Below are positions 15,842 through 23,988 of a DNA stretch of 64,000 nucleotides, one piece after another. The translations under genes and the position numbers were made by a program. Source of the stretch: an uncultured Mobiluncus sp. (GTDB lineage Bacteria; Actinomycetota; Actinomycetes; Actinomycetales; Actinomycetaceae); the NCBI RefSeq assembly GCF_902488535.1, contig NZ_CABTWO010000002.1:113290-177289 (forward strand), read 5' to 3'. The number at the start of each line of letters is the position of its first letter. Position 1 is the first letter of the stretch. The notes beneath the pieces are model-generated. The model did no database searches, was not told where the DNA came from, and worked only from the letters and a program-made list of their open reading frames with translations.

Positions 15842-16443
15842 TTAGCGTGGTACTGGCCGATGATCAAGCGCTAGTGCGCGGAGCGATTGCGGCACTGCTG
15901 GAACTCGAAGGCGACATTGAGGTAGTCGCCCAGGCCAGCAATGGTCGCGAGCTCCTCGATGCCGTCCAAACCCACCACCCCCAGGTTGCGGTGGTGGACA
16001 TCGAGATGCCCGACCTTGACGGAATCGCCGCCACCAAAGCCATCACCGAGACTGCCGCCGACACCAAGACGCTGATATTGACGACTTTTGGACGTCCCGG
16101 ATACTTGAAACGCGCCTTGAGCGCCGGTGCCAAAGGCTTTATGGTCAAGGAAACTCCCGCCGAAGAACTCGCCGCCGCAGTACGAACTATTGCCGCCGGA
16201 GGCACGGCTGTTGACCAAAAACTGGCCACGGAATCCCTTTTCGAGGGCGATAACCCGCTGACAGAACGCGAGATGGAAGTCCTGAAAATCGCGGAAAAAG
16301 GCTTGAAAGTCCAAGAAATCGCGGCTCGAGTGCACCTCTCACCCGGTACGGTACGCAACTACCTCTCTAGTGCGATTAGCAAAACCCACGCGGACACCTC
16401 GGCGGGTGCAGCTCGAAAAGCCCGTGAACTCGGATGGCTCTAG
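15838..16443 (+). CDS. Response regulator, NarL/LuxR family
   Basis: 201 residues. The receiver has acidic pocket D8-D9, phosphoacceptor D54 in VVDIEMPDLDG, conserved Thr (TTFGRPG) and Lys in FMVKETPAEEL. The C-terminal LuxR-type helix-turn-helix reads LTEREMEVLKIAEKGLKVQEIA. It is paired with the preceding kinase and probably binds the palindrome at 12851. The last about 43 bases of the gene are repeated downstream at 17263 as part of a 219-bp duplication. Confidence 0.92.
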   Translation: MISVVLADDQALVRGAIAALLELEGDIEVVAQASNGRELLDAVQTHHPQVAVVDIEMPDLDGIAATKAITETAADTKTLILTTFGRPGYLKRALSAGAKGFMVKETPAEELAAAVRTIAAGGTAVDQKLATESLFEGDNPLTEREMEVLKIAEKGLKVQEIAARVHLSPGTVRNYLSSAISKTHADTSAGAARKARELGWL

Positions 16444-16619
16444 ACACGCCGCCTGTGCCTCGGAGCACCCAGACTACCTAGGATAGGTAAGGCTTACCTA
16501 ATCTTATTCTGATAGACTGGGAACATGAATGATGACTGCAATCTCCCACAAAGCGCCCGCGCAACTAAAATCGCAGCCGGATATTGGGTACTAGCGCGTG
16601 CCGGAAAACGGGTGCTGCG
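16401..16619 (+). repeat. 219-bp direct repeat, copy 1
   Basis: Matches 17263-17481 at a constant offset of 862 bases with about a tenth of positions differing and no gaps. It spans the 3' end of the response regulator, an intergenic iron box and the first codons of the methyltransferase gene. The alkyltransferase gene lies between the two copies. Confidence 0.85.
16483..16501. promoter_or_regulatory. DtxR/IdeR-type iron box, copy 1
   Basis: Core AGGTAAG-G-CTTACCT is a perfect palindrome and the 19-bp window matches the DtxR consensus (TWAGGTTAGSCTAACCTWA) except at three positions. A candidate -10 (TATTCT / TAGACT) follows. In this copy it lies ahead of a truncated methyltransferase start and the alkyltransferase gene. 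Confidence 0.6.
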
Positions 16620-16629
16620 GACAATGTAG
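16525..16629 (+). pseudogene. Truncated 5' copy of the methyltransferase gene
   Basis: Reads MNDDCNLPQSARATK and continues for 34 codons to a TAG, closely matching the first about 32 residues of the intact gene at 17387. After 16619 the match stops and the alkyltransferase upstream sequence begins. It is a by-product of the 219-bp duplication and could still be translated as a short upstream ORF. Confidence 0.75.
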
Positions 16630-16638
16630 ACTGAGGGC

Positions 16639-17211
16639 ATGCCGCAGCGCCGTGAATACTGGGACTCCCGTCCTCTGTCCACTCCCTTGGGTTGGATGTA
16701 TCTGGCGGCCAGCGAGCAGGGGTTGACGCGGTGTGTGTTAGGTGAAAATCCGACTAAAACGCACGCTCCAGGCGATAGTCTCCATACAAATACCGCACAT
16801 CAGGCGCCTGAACTTAACGGACGCATCGCGACTGAATGCCCTATTCCCGGGATGCCAACTGCTGCTCGCAATCTTTGCAATCTGACAAGAAGCCAGCTTG
16901 AGGAATACTTTGCCGGCACCCGCCGCAGCTTCAGGATTCCGCTCGACCTGTCCGGCAGTGAGTTTCGCCGTCGTATCTGGCAGACCTGCGCCGCTATTTC
17001 CTACGGTCAAACCCGCACCTATTCTCAGTTGGCGGTGGAGGCTGGCAGTCCTGGCGCGGCGCGTGCTGTAGGCCAGGCTATGCATAGCAACCCAGTGGTA
17101 ATCATCGTACCGTGCCACCGAGTCGTGGCGGCTCGTGGTCTGGGAGGATACGGGCCCGGGATTGAGATTAAACAATGGCTTTTGGACTGGGAGAGACAGC
17201 ACGGACGCTAA
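16639..17211 (+). CDS. ogt: Methylated-DNA--protein-cysteine methyltransferase
   Basis: 190 residues. A suicide DNA repair protein that removes alkyl groups from O6-alkylguanine. The active-site motif VPCHRV (Cys 159) and the helix-turn-helix region FRRRIWQTCAAISYGQTRTYSQLA with GSPGAARAVGQAMHSNP are intact. The N-terminal part (about 1-80) is short and divergent, with an insert rich in His/Pro. GAGGG precedes the ATG. The gene lies exactly between the two copies of the 219-bp repeat and ten bases after the truncated methyltransferase copy, so it was probably inserted with duplication of its target and may now use the duplicated iron-box promoter. Confidence 0.9.
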   Translation: MPQRREYWDSRPLSTPLGWMYLAASEQGLTRCVLGENPTKTHAPGDSLHTNTAHQAPELNGRIATECPIPGMPTAARNLCNLTRSQLEEYFAGTRRSFRIPLDLSGSEFRRRIWQTCAAISYGQTRTYSQLAVEAGSPGAARAVGQAMHSNPVVIIVPCHRVVAARGLGGYGPGIEIKQWLLDWERQHGR

Positions 17212-17262
17212 AAACCTTGGCGGTTTCCCAGATGACCACTTCCGCAGAGGTCTCGGCACGCC

Positions 17263-17481
17263 GGCGGGCGCAGCCCGAAAAGCCCGTGAACTCGGATGGC
17301 TCTAAACCCACCGCCTGTGCGTCGAAGCACCCAGACTATCTAGGATAGGTAAGGCTTACCTAATCTTATTCTGATAGACTGGGAACATGAATGATGACTG
17401 CAATCTTCCACAAAGTACTCGTGCCACTAAAATCGCAGCCGGACATTGGGTATTAGCACGTGCCGGAAAACGGGTACTACG
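17263..17481 (+). repeat. 219-bp direct repeat, copy 2
   Basis: Counterpart of 16401-16619. Its first 43 bases are a displaced 3' end of the response regulator gene (AARKARELGWL in translation). The remainder is the native promoter and start of the methyltransferase gene. Confidence 0.85.
17345..17363. promoter_or_regulatory. DtxR/IdeR-type iron box, copy 2
   Basis: Same core as copy 1 (AGGTAAG-G-CTTACCT, 17347-17361), 24 bases before the methyltransferase ATG at 17387 and overlapping where its promoter should be. It predicts iron-dependent repression of the methyltransferase-cupin pair. Confidence 0.65.
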
Positions 17482-18190
17482 TCCCGGAGGACTCAAACTT
17501 ACCAACCGGATGCTCCAAGCAGCTGATATAACAGGAAAGAGAGTTGTAGAGTTTGCGCCCGGATTAGGCAAAACAGCCAAAATTATTATTGATGCGCCGG
17601 TCGAGTCCTATACAGGGGTAGATCAAGACCCGGACGCAGCCCAGCGGGTGCGAAACATCGTTGCAGACAGCGGCGGCAGAGTGGTACAGGCAGACGCCCA
17701 GGATACCGGTTTGGAGTCGCAATCGGCCCAGGTGGTGGTGGGTGAGGCGATGCTCACCATGCAAAGCGAGAAAAACAAAGAAAAAATCGTTTCAGAAGCA
17801 TACCGCATACTAGAACCAGGCGGATGCTACGCGATTCACGAACTCGGGTTAACCCCTAACGATATAGACATGCAGTTAGCTGATGAATTACGTAAGCGTC
17901 TTGCACAAGTTATTCGCGTGAACGCTCGTCCCCTCACCGAAAATGAATGGCGCAAGGTACTGGAAAATGCTGGTTTCGTTATTGAATGGGTCGGTTTTGA
18001 ACCAATGGCTCTGCTGTCGCCACGGCGTAACCTAGCTGATGAAGGTGTTAAGGGGGTGTTGCGGATACTCAGTAATGTTCTACGCGATCGTGAGTTACGG
18101 TCGAGAATTTTAGAAATGCGCACCACGTTTAAGCACTACCGTAAGAATCTAACCGGAATTGCTATAATAGCTCGTAAACCCAGTAAATAG
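17387..18190 (+). CDS. Class I SAM-dependent methyltransferase
   Basis: 267 residues. The SAM-binding motif I is VVEFAPGLGKTAKIII (about 56-71), with an acidic residue in YTGVDQDP at motif II and motif III-like ILEPGGCYAIHELGL, as in ubiquinone/sterol-type Methyltransf_11 proteins. The substrate is unknown. An iron box overlaps its promoter and a cupin gene follows 25 bases downstream, so it may modify a siderophore- or heme-related small molecule or help under iron shortage (inference). Its 5' end is duplicated at 16525. Confidence 0.8.
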   Translation: MNDDCNLPQSTRATKIAAGHWVLARAGKRVLRPGGLKLTNRMLQAADITGKRVVEFAPGLGKTAKIIIDAPVESYTGVDQDPDAAQRVRNIVADSGGRVVQADAQDTGLESQSAQVVVGEAMLTMQSEKNKEKIVSEAYRILEPGGCYAIHELGLTPNDIDMQLADELRKRLAQVIRVNARPLTENEWRKVLENAGFVIEWVGFEPMALLSPRRNLADEGVKGVLRILSNVLRDRELRSRILEMRTTFKHYRKNLTGIAIIARKPSK

Positions 18191-18215
18191 AGATAAATGT
18201 CGAAGGAGATTCAAC

Positions 18216-18566
18216 ATGGATTCAAATGAAGAATTGGTTACTGCCGGTCTAGGATACATAAACAATCTTGCAGAGCTAATTGAGTATTCCCCGAACTCTA
18301 CTGTTTCTAAAACCCTAATGCGTGCAGAAGGAGTAAATGTTGTGCTATTTTCCTTCGACAGCGGCGAAGAACTATCAGAGCACACCGCTGCTATGCCGGT
18401 AATTGTGCAAACCTTGGAAGGGGAAATTGAAATCACCGCCGACGGCAAAACTGTAAAACTGCTTCCCGGCGGAATGGTGCACTTTTCTACCCGCTTACCA
18501 CACGCAGTTAAAGCCTTGACTCCTGCAAAAATGGTTCTCTATATGCTCAGCGAGCAGGGTAAATAG
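18216..18566 (+). CDS. Small cupin-domain protein
   Basis: 116 residues of a single beta-barrel. The pattern SFDSGEELSEHTAAMPVIVQTLEGEIEI followed by LLPGGMVHFSTRLPHAVKA matches cupin motifs 1 and 2, with candidate metal ligands Glu/His in motif 1 and His in motif 2. It is the second gene behind the iron box; GAAGGAG lies at proper distance from the ATG. It may be a metal-binding sensor or a small enzyme for the same pathway as the methyltransferase. Confidence 0.8.
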   Translation: MDSNEELVTAGLGYINNLAELIEYSPNSTVSKTLMRAEGVNVVLFSFDSGEELSEHTAAMPVIVQTLEGEIEITADGKTVKLLPGGMVHFSTRLPHAVKALTPAKMVLYMLSEQGK

Positions 18567-18622
18567 CACCCTTTAGGTATCCGACGATACGAAAGCACTA
18601 AAATCAAGAAACTACAGCGTCA

Positions 18623-19555
18623 CTATTGCGCCGTTTGCTTTTGATCAGCGGCACGAGTGGCGGTGAACAGCGAGTTGCGCAGCTCCTCCATTGCGTTATT
18701 GACCCCGCCGGGGTTGGACGGCAGCATCAGCGTCTGGGTGTTAGAGGCTTTCGCGACTTCCTGTAACGTATCGAAGTACTGGGTCAACAGCAGCATTTCT
18801 TGGGCTTCCGAACCAATCCCGGCATCGCGCAGGGATTCATACTGGCTGACCAGACCGTCCACGATAGCTTTGCGCTGAGCGGCGATACCTTCACCTTGCA
18901 GGCGCTTGTATTCCGCGTCGGCCTCAGCCTGTTTCACAATCTTGATTTTTTCGGCCTCAGCCAGGCTCACTGCTGCCTCGCGCTCCCGCTGGGCGGCGTT
19001 GATTGAGTTCATGGACGCCCGCACGGTCGGATCGGGGTTAATGTCAGTGACCAAAGTATTAATAATCGCAAAACCGTAGGCGTTCATAGCCGTAGCCAAG
19101 GTCGTCTCGACGTCTTGGGCAATTTGGTCCTTGGAAGAAAACGCCTCATCCAAGTCCAGTTTGGCCAGGGAGGTACGCACCCGGTCGTAAACGTAGGACT
19201 GAATCTGACGTTCTGGATTGGCCAGGCGATAGTAGGAATCAACCACGTTTTGAACCTGGTACTGCACCGAAACCGGAATCGTGACGAACACGTTGTCTTT
19301 CGTTTTGGTTTCCACTACGGAATCCAGCTGCATGATGCGCAGTGGAACTTTTTTCGCAATCTGATCCACGAACGGAATCTTTACCCGCAGACCGGGCAGA
19401 GCGACCTTGTGAAACTTACCAAAACGCTCAATCACGTAGTTCGTCTGTTGCTTCACCACAAAGAACATCCCGCCCGCGATGAGCAACACTAAGATGACGA
19501 GGGCGATAATCGACATCCCAAAAAGACCCCCGACAAAAGCCAAAAATGCTTCCAT
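18623..19555 (-). CDS. SPFH/Band 7 (stomatin-like) membrane protein
   Basis: About 310 residues. One N-terminal membrane helix (MSIIALVILVLLIAGGMFFVV) precedes the SPFH domain (NYVIERFGKFHKVALPGLRVKIPFVDQIAKKVPLR). A long helical stretch rich in AEAEKIK and AQREREAAVSLAEA and a C-terminal tail follow. Such proteins oligomerise at the membrane and organise microdomains or proteases. The ATG at 19555 has AAAGGG seven bases upstream, better than the TTG at 19561. Usual NfeD or FtsH partners are not adjacent. Confidence 0.9.
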   Translation of the reverse strand: MEAFLAFVGGLFGMSIIALVILVLLIAGGMFFVVKQQTNYVIERFGKFHKVALPGLRVKIPFVDQIAKKVPLRIMQLDSVVETKTKDNVFVTIPVSVQYQVQNVVDSYYRLANPERQIQSYVYDRVRTSLAKLDLDEAFSSKDQIAQDVETTLATAMNAYGFAIINTLVTDINPDPTVRASMNSINAAQREREAAVSLAEAEKIKIVKQAEADAEYKRLQGEGIAAQRKAIVDGLVSQYESLRDAGIGSEAQEMLLLTQYFDTLQEVAKASNTQTLMLPSNPGGVNNAMEELRNSLFTATRAADQKQTAQ

Positions 19556-19608
19556 TTGCAAACCCTTTCAATCAACAAAAACCTAACCTTACAACCAACT
19601 TTAGCGCC

Positions 19609-21048
19609 TCACTTGCGTGATGGAAACTCGAAAATCCTGGTACCGACCCAGAACTGGACGAACATCATCACCACCATCAAACCAATCGTGGCAGCGAACG
19701 CCCAGGGTCCCAGAAAGAGGGTCATGGCGTAGGTGATTCCGCCGTACGCCACCAGCGCGGCAGCGGCGAGGGTGTCGGCTACGTTCAGAGCTGCGGAGAC
19801 TTCGCCGTGGCGCTGGGGCGGGGTCAAGGAGAGGGCGTGGACAGTGGCCAGCGGGAAAATCAGGCCTTGACCCGAACCGGCGATGGCCCATCCCACCAGC
19901 ACAAACCAGGGGCTGAAACCGGGCAAGACCGCCAGGAGCACCACCAGGGTGCCCGAAATTTGGATGATGGGACCGATGATAATCAGCCAGCGGCGGTGCG
20001 CCGGATCCACAATCCGGCCCTGAATCCATGAGCTAAATGCCCAGGTCATTGACGAAACCGTCATTGACAGGCCGGCCATGGTCGGTCCCCAACCGTGAAT
20101 TTCTTTCAGCAGCAGGGGCAGGTAGAGATCTACGGTGACGAAAGTGCCGTTCAACAGTCCGCGCATCGCCACGGTGGCGGGGACGCCACGCACCGCTAGG
20201 AAAGTGCCGGGAGGCAGAATGGGGCGAGCCGCGAAGAACAGTGCCAAGGTCAGGATGAGAGCGGAAATGATGAGCAGCGGCGAGACCGTTTCACGTTCCA
20301 CCCCGGAGATAACTTGCAGGGCACCAATCAAGATGCCGCTAAAGATCGAACCCCAAAGCAGGCGGGGCGAGGGACGAAACGGTACAGGGTCATGCAGTGG
20401 AGGAAATTGGCGAAATTTTGGCCACAACACCGGAAAGAACACCAGAAACAGGATTGGGCAGATTCCGAAAACAAAACGCCAATGCACATAGTCCACCAGG
20501 AACCCCGCCACCAGTGGGCCGACCAGGGAAGGCACCACCCAGGCGATGGCAAAGACCGCAAAAAAAGCCGGCTGCTTGTGCGGTAAGACGTAGGAGCCCA
20601 CCATCACGTAGAGGGGCACAATCAGCAAACCGCCTCCGAGGCCTTGAATCGCGCGTCCCACCACGACAAACCAGATGTTGGGGGCGAAACTCGCCACCAG
20701 CAATCCCCCGGTGAAAGCCACGATGCCCGTGTAAATTACGGGTTTCGGGCCCTTAGTATCGACCCACGCCCCGGCTAGGGCAGTGGTAATCAACTGGGTG
20801 GACATGGAGATTCCGGCCGCCAGCGCGAACAGATTTTTACCGTCTAGGCGGTCCACGATGAAAGGCATGGCTGTGTTCACCGCGATTGCTTCAAAAGCAA
20901 CCAAGGTAATCATCCCGGTAGCGATGATTTTAAACCAGGCTGCTAGGTAACCGCTGAGATAGTTATTTCCCTTGTCCTCAGCTGACTTCTGGTTGCGTCC
21001 CGATGCTTCCACGCCGTCCACGGATCTACTCACTCCCTCATCACTCAA
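19609..21048 (-). CDS. MFS transporter (drug-efflux type)
   Basis: About 479 residues with 12 or more membrane helices. MFS motif A-like WVDTKGPKPVIY after helix 2, and GRAIQGLGGGLLIVPLYVMVGSYV in helices 4-5 (motif C region of proton-drug antiporters) are visible. Start is uncertain: a TTG at 21048 has AGGGAG five bases upstream and is used here. A longer frame from 21099 lacks a better site. Substrate unknown. It is downstream of the lipase gene on the same strand across a 72-base gap. Confidence 0.82.
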   Translation of the reverse strand: MSDEGVSRSVDGVEASGRNQKSAEDKGNNYLSGYLAAWFKIIATGMITLVAFEAIAVNTAMPFIVDRLDGKNLFALAAGISMSTQLITTALAGAWVDTKGPKPVIYTGIVAFTGGLLVASFAPNIWFVVVGRAIQGLGGGLLIVPLYVMVGSYVLPHKQPAFFAVFAIAWVVPSLVGPLVAGFLVDYVHWRFVFGICPILFLVFFPVLWPKFRQFPPLHDPVPFRPSPRLLWGSIFSGILIGALQVISGVERETVSPLLIISALILTLALFFAARPILPPGTFLAVRGVPATVAMRGLLNGTFVTVDLYLPLLLKEIHGWGPTMAGLSMTVSSMTWAFSSWIQGRIVDPAHRRWLIIIGPIIQISGTLVVLLAVLPGFSPWFVLVGWAIAGSGQGLIFPLATVHALSLTPPQRHGEVSAALNVADTLAAAALVAYGGITYAMTLFLGPWAFAATIGLMVVMMFVQFWVGTRIFEFPSRK

Positions 21049-21120
21049 AAAATCTCCCTGCCGGAACCCTAGGTTAAGGCCCCGACAGGGAGTTCGCAAA
21101 AATTATTCAGTCTCCCCAGA

Positions 21121-22182
21121 TTACAGATCAGAGGCCTGCAAGTAAGGCTGGTAGCGGTGGCATTGCACCGGAATCTGCCAGGACAAACGATCCTCCTGCA
21201 GTTCTTTCAGCACAAGCTGCAGCGCCACATCACTGTAGGTCATGTTTTGGTGTCGATGCACATCCGCCGGGCACACGTCTTGGAGCACCACGTTATTGAC
21301 GTTGCTGCCTTCCAGAAATTCACTGGTGTAGGGGGTGACGACCGTGTCCAACTTGGTGGTAATCACGGTGTAGTCGATGTTCGGGTAAACCTCAATATCG
21401 TCATTGAGCTGGTTAAAGAACTCGGAACCGACCAGCTGCTGCATTAAACCGGTCTGGTTAGAGCTGTGGAACACTTTGTCGTCAAGGGTCGGAATTTCCT
21501 GGCGCAGCCAGTTAACTAGGTTCAGCATTCCTCCCAAGGTCGTGCCGTGGTTGTTCGGGGTCAAGCCAATGAGCTGGTCGACTTTTTGGTCCCCGCCGTA
21601 CCACTTGATGTACGCCCGCGGCAGCGCCCCACCGCCTTGAGAATGACCCACCAAATCAACCTTGGTGGCGCCGGTAGCCGCCAAAACCCGATCGACAAAA
21701 CCGGCCATAAACGCCGCGCTTTGCTTGATGTCTCCACTAAAGGCTTTTGAGTCGTTGATGACGGTTTCACCCTTAGCGTTCTTTGAGGTCGCAGGGTTGT
21801 AGTTAAACGTAAATACGCAATAACCGGCCTGTTTCAAGCGCGGAGACATGTAGGACCAAGCACCAAAAGCATCGTTTCCGGTACCCGGAATCAAGACGAC
21901 CGGTTCCGTGCCTGGAGCTGGCTTGCAGTTGAAATCATTGGCGCCCAAAGGCGTCATCCCCGGGTGTAAAGCCGCCTGGCTCAAACCCACCATCGCCGTG
22001 TGGTAATCAGGGCCGTATCCATTGGCAGGAATTCCTCCCGGGGAACTCGGGGCCTCAATGCCACCGATATTGTCAACATTGAGTTCCGCAGGAGCCGGAA
22101 GAGCCAGCGCCGCATTAGCGCTCAGACTCAACCCTAGAAATGCTGCCCCAGCTGCCGCTGCGATACGAGTTAGTTTCTTCAA
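21121..22182 (-). CDS. Secreted lipase / alpha-beta hydrolase
   Basis: 353 residues from a TTG at 22182, chosen because AAGGAGA sits five bases upstream and a classical signal peptide begins there (KKLTRIAAAAGAAFLGL...ALALP). The mature enzyme carries VVLIPGTGNDAFGAW (oxyanion region) and the nucleophile elbow VDLVGHSQGGGALPRAYI. Catalytic Asp (TKLDTVVTP) and His (DVCPADVHRHQNM) regions follow, as in secreted triacylglycerol lipases of the LipA/EstA type in actinobacteria. Paired cysteines suggest a disulfide. It probably acts on host or environmental lipids. Confidence 0.85.
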   Translation of the reverse strand: MKKLTRIAAAAGAAFLGLSLSANAALALPAPAELNVDNIGGIEAPSSPGGIPANGYGPDYHTAMVGLSQAALHPGMTPLGANDFNCKPAPGTEPVVLIPGTGNDAFGAWSYMSPRLKQAGYCVFTFNYNPATSKNAKGETVINDSKAFSGDIKQSAAFMAGFVDRVLAATGATKVDLVGHSQGGGALPRAYIKWYGGDQKVDQLIGLTPNNHGTTLGGMLNLVNWLRQEIPTLDDKVFHSSNQTGLMQQLVGSEFFNQLNDDIEVYPNIDYTVITTKLDTVVTPYTSEFLEGSNVNNVVLQDVCPADVHRHQNMTYSDVALQLVLKELQEDRLSWQIPVQCHRYQPYLQASDL

Positions 22183-22407
22183 CTCAGTCTCCTTCTTGGT
22201 TTGGATTGTCACAAGTTTCCAGGGGCTGTTTTTCGTGCTGAGGCTGTTGTCCGCCACGACTACTCCGTCAGTTCCTTGAATAAATCCTAAAAGGATTCTG
22301 AAAGAAAAACAACTCTTTGTTCCTGACAAACAGGGGCTGTTTTTCCTAGTCAGGGCCGTTTCAAAAGCGCGACGGGGAGGTTGTGCACCGCCTCGCGCCT
22401 CACGCAC

Positions 22408-23220
22408 TCACTTTCCGCCATCATGAGTGGGCTTCCAATGAGAACCTACCGTATGGGTGTCCCCCGTGACAATGGTCAGGTCGTTACGAATGTTTGAACC
22501 GGTCAGCATCCCGCGAGCTATCGGAATCAGTTTATGAGCCACCGCTATTCGCACCAGCGGCACAATCAGCTCGGCAGCCTGGGCGGGGACTCGTCCGATG
22601 TACGTTTTCTTATCCAGGTAAGCTCCCAAGCCACCACTGTCCTCCCGCATCCACAGAGCCACCGGCACCGTCTTGCCGGTAGAAATATAGGGGTGGAGCG
22701 GAGCAATGTGATCATCGTAATCTTCCAAAGGGATTTCTTCCCCCGGGGGCAAAATCGTGAAAGCTTGTTTCGGGAACATATTGACCGGCCCTACCCCACC
22801 TACGGGAGGTAAACTCAAGGTCACCCGGTTTGCCAAACGCGACTTGGTGCGCTGGGCCCACAGGTGGCAAGGCACCACCAAGTTGAGTTCTTGGGAATCC
22901 AAGCCATTGAGTTCCACCACGTATTTGCCAGCGGTAGCGTGATCCAAATAGCCCACGAAGTGGCCTTGAACCCACACGCAGACGGCCGCGTAATCATCAG
23001 GATTGTTTCGGTCACGCACCAGGTAAGCCCAGTCGTCAAACTCCGCGCCATGAATATCGTCCACGTTATATCCAGCGAACAGCGCCGCGAAATCGTCTTG
23101 CAACTCCAGCGAGTCCTCGACGGTGGCAAACGTTGACGGCGCTTCCCACCCGGCAAAACTTTTGACATATGGACGAACCGGACCGCTCGTAACAGGCCTG
23201 CCCTTAGAAAACAACCCCAC
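22408..23220 (-). CDS. Hypothetical protein
   Basis: 270 residues from a GTG with AAAGGGGA upstream. No signal or membrane segment. The sequence has two similar beta-rich halves, VCVWVQGHFVGYLDHATAGKYV and PVALWMREDSGGLGAYLDKKTYIGRVPA, suggesting a repeated small domain. A HIRAN-like or short beta-barrel fold is possible but I cannot confirm it. It is upstream of the lipase gene on the same strand. Confidence 0.65.
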   Translation of the reverse strand: MGLFSKGRPVTSGPVRPYVKSFAGWEAPSTFATVEDSLELQDDFAALFAGYNVDDIHGAEFDDWAYLVRDRNNPDDYAAVCVWVQGHFVGYLDHATAGKYVVELNGLDSQELNLVVPCHLWAQRTKSRLANRVTLSLPPVGGVGPVNMFPKQAFTILPPGEEIPLEDYDDHIAPLHPYISTGKTVPVALWMREDSGGLGAYLDKKTYIGRVPAQAAELIVPLVRIAVAHKLIPIARGMLTGSNIRNDLTIVTGDTHTVGSHWKPTHDGGK

Positions 23221-23382
23221 GCCGTTCCCCTTTCGCTAGTTTTACCTGCATTCCTTACGTTTTTACGCGGTGAACCTAGTTTCAAGCATAACTAAAAACG
23301 TTACGCTCCAAGCCTGGTTGGCGGCTTTTCCCGAAGTTTTCTAAAGAATTCCAAGGCGTTTGCCGCCAGTTTCGAGGTGTAT

Positions 23383-23988
23383 TCAGTTGACTTCCTGGCA
23401 GTTTTTCGGTGCCCGCGGATAGGGTCCCAAGTTGCCATCGCTGAGGTTATCTTTCGAGAGCGCACCTTGGAACTGTTCGCCCAGCAAGACGTTAATCTCT
23501 GAACCGCGATTCAAATCAATCCTGACGTCAGCTTCCGGCAGCGCCCGCGCCAACGAAAACGCTTTCGCCACATTGGCCTTGCTGGTATTAATCCGGGCTG
23601 CCCCGGCGTAGGAATCCGGCGAGTTACCAACCGCATTGACCTTGACTCCAAAGTCTTTCAGCCGCTGTGCCGTCTGCGTAGCCAGACCGTTTTGGGAGGA
23701 ACCGTTGAATATATTTACCGTCACTCCTTGCAGGGAAACCGGCTTTCCTTTCGGGGGGCATGGCGGCACTTTCGCCTTAGCCTCCTCGGACAAAACGAAA
23801 GAATTACCGAAAGGCAGGGACACTATACCCATAGCAAAAGGTAGGGAAACCACCAAAACCGCCGCCATCGCCAGAACTATCCAGCCAAAAATCACGGTTT
23901 GGCGCGCCAGAGTGTGACGCCGCCGCTTGGCGCGTATTTCCTGAGATTCACCCTGGCCTATCAGGTCCTTCGCTTCAATCCTGGGCAT
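23383..23988 (-). CDS. LytR_C domain membrane protein
   Basis: 201 residues from the ATG at 23988 (AAGGAAGAA upstream). A basic cytoplasmic segment, one membrane helix (FGWIVLAMAAVLVVSLPFAM), then an extracellular LytR C-terminal domain: VTVNIFNGSSQNGLATQTAQRLKDFGV...LPEADVRIDLNRGSEINVLLGEQF. Stand-alone LytR_C proteins accompany wall-polymer ligases; the catalytic LytR-CpsA-Psr domain is absent. The start overlaps the end of the uracil permease gene by 14 bases, so it is probably expressed with it. Confidence 0.85.
   Translation of the reverse strand: MPRIEAKDLIGQGESQEIRAKRRRHTLARQTVIFGWIVLAMAAVLVVSLPFAMGIVSLPFGNSFVLSEEAKAKVPPCPPKGKPVSLQGVTVNIFNGSSQNGLATQTAQRLKDFGVKVNAVGNSPDSYAGAARINTSKANVAKAFSLARALPEADVRIDLNRGSEINVLLGEQFQGALSKDNLSDGNLGPYPRAPKNCQEVN

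Noticed and set aside
22183..22407. 75-residue extension of the lipase
   Set aside because: It precedes the signal peptide, which must be N-terminal; AAGGAGA supports the TTG at 22182.
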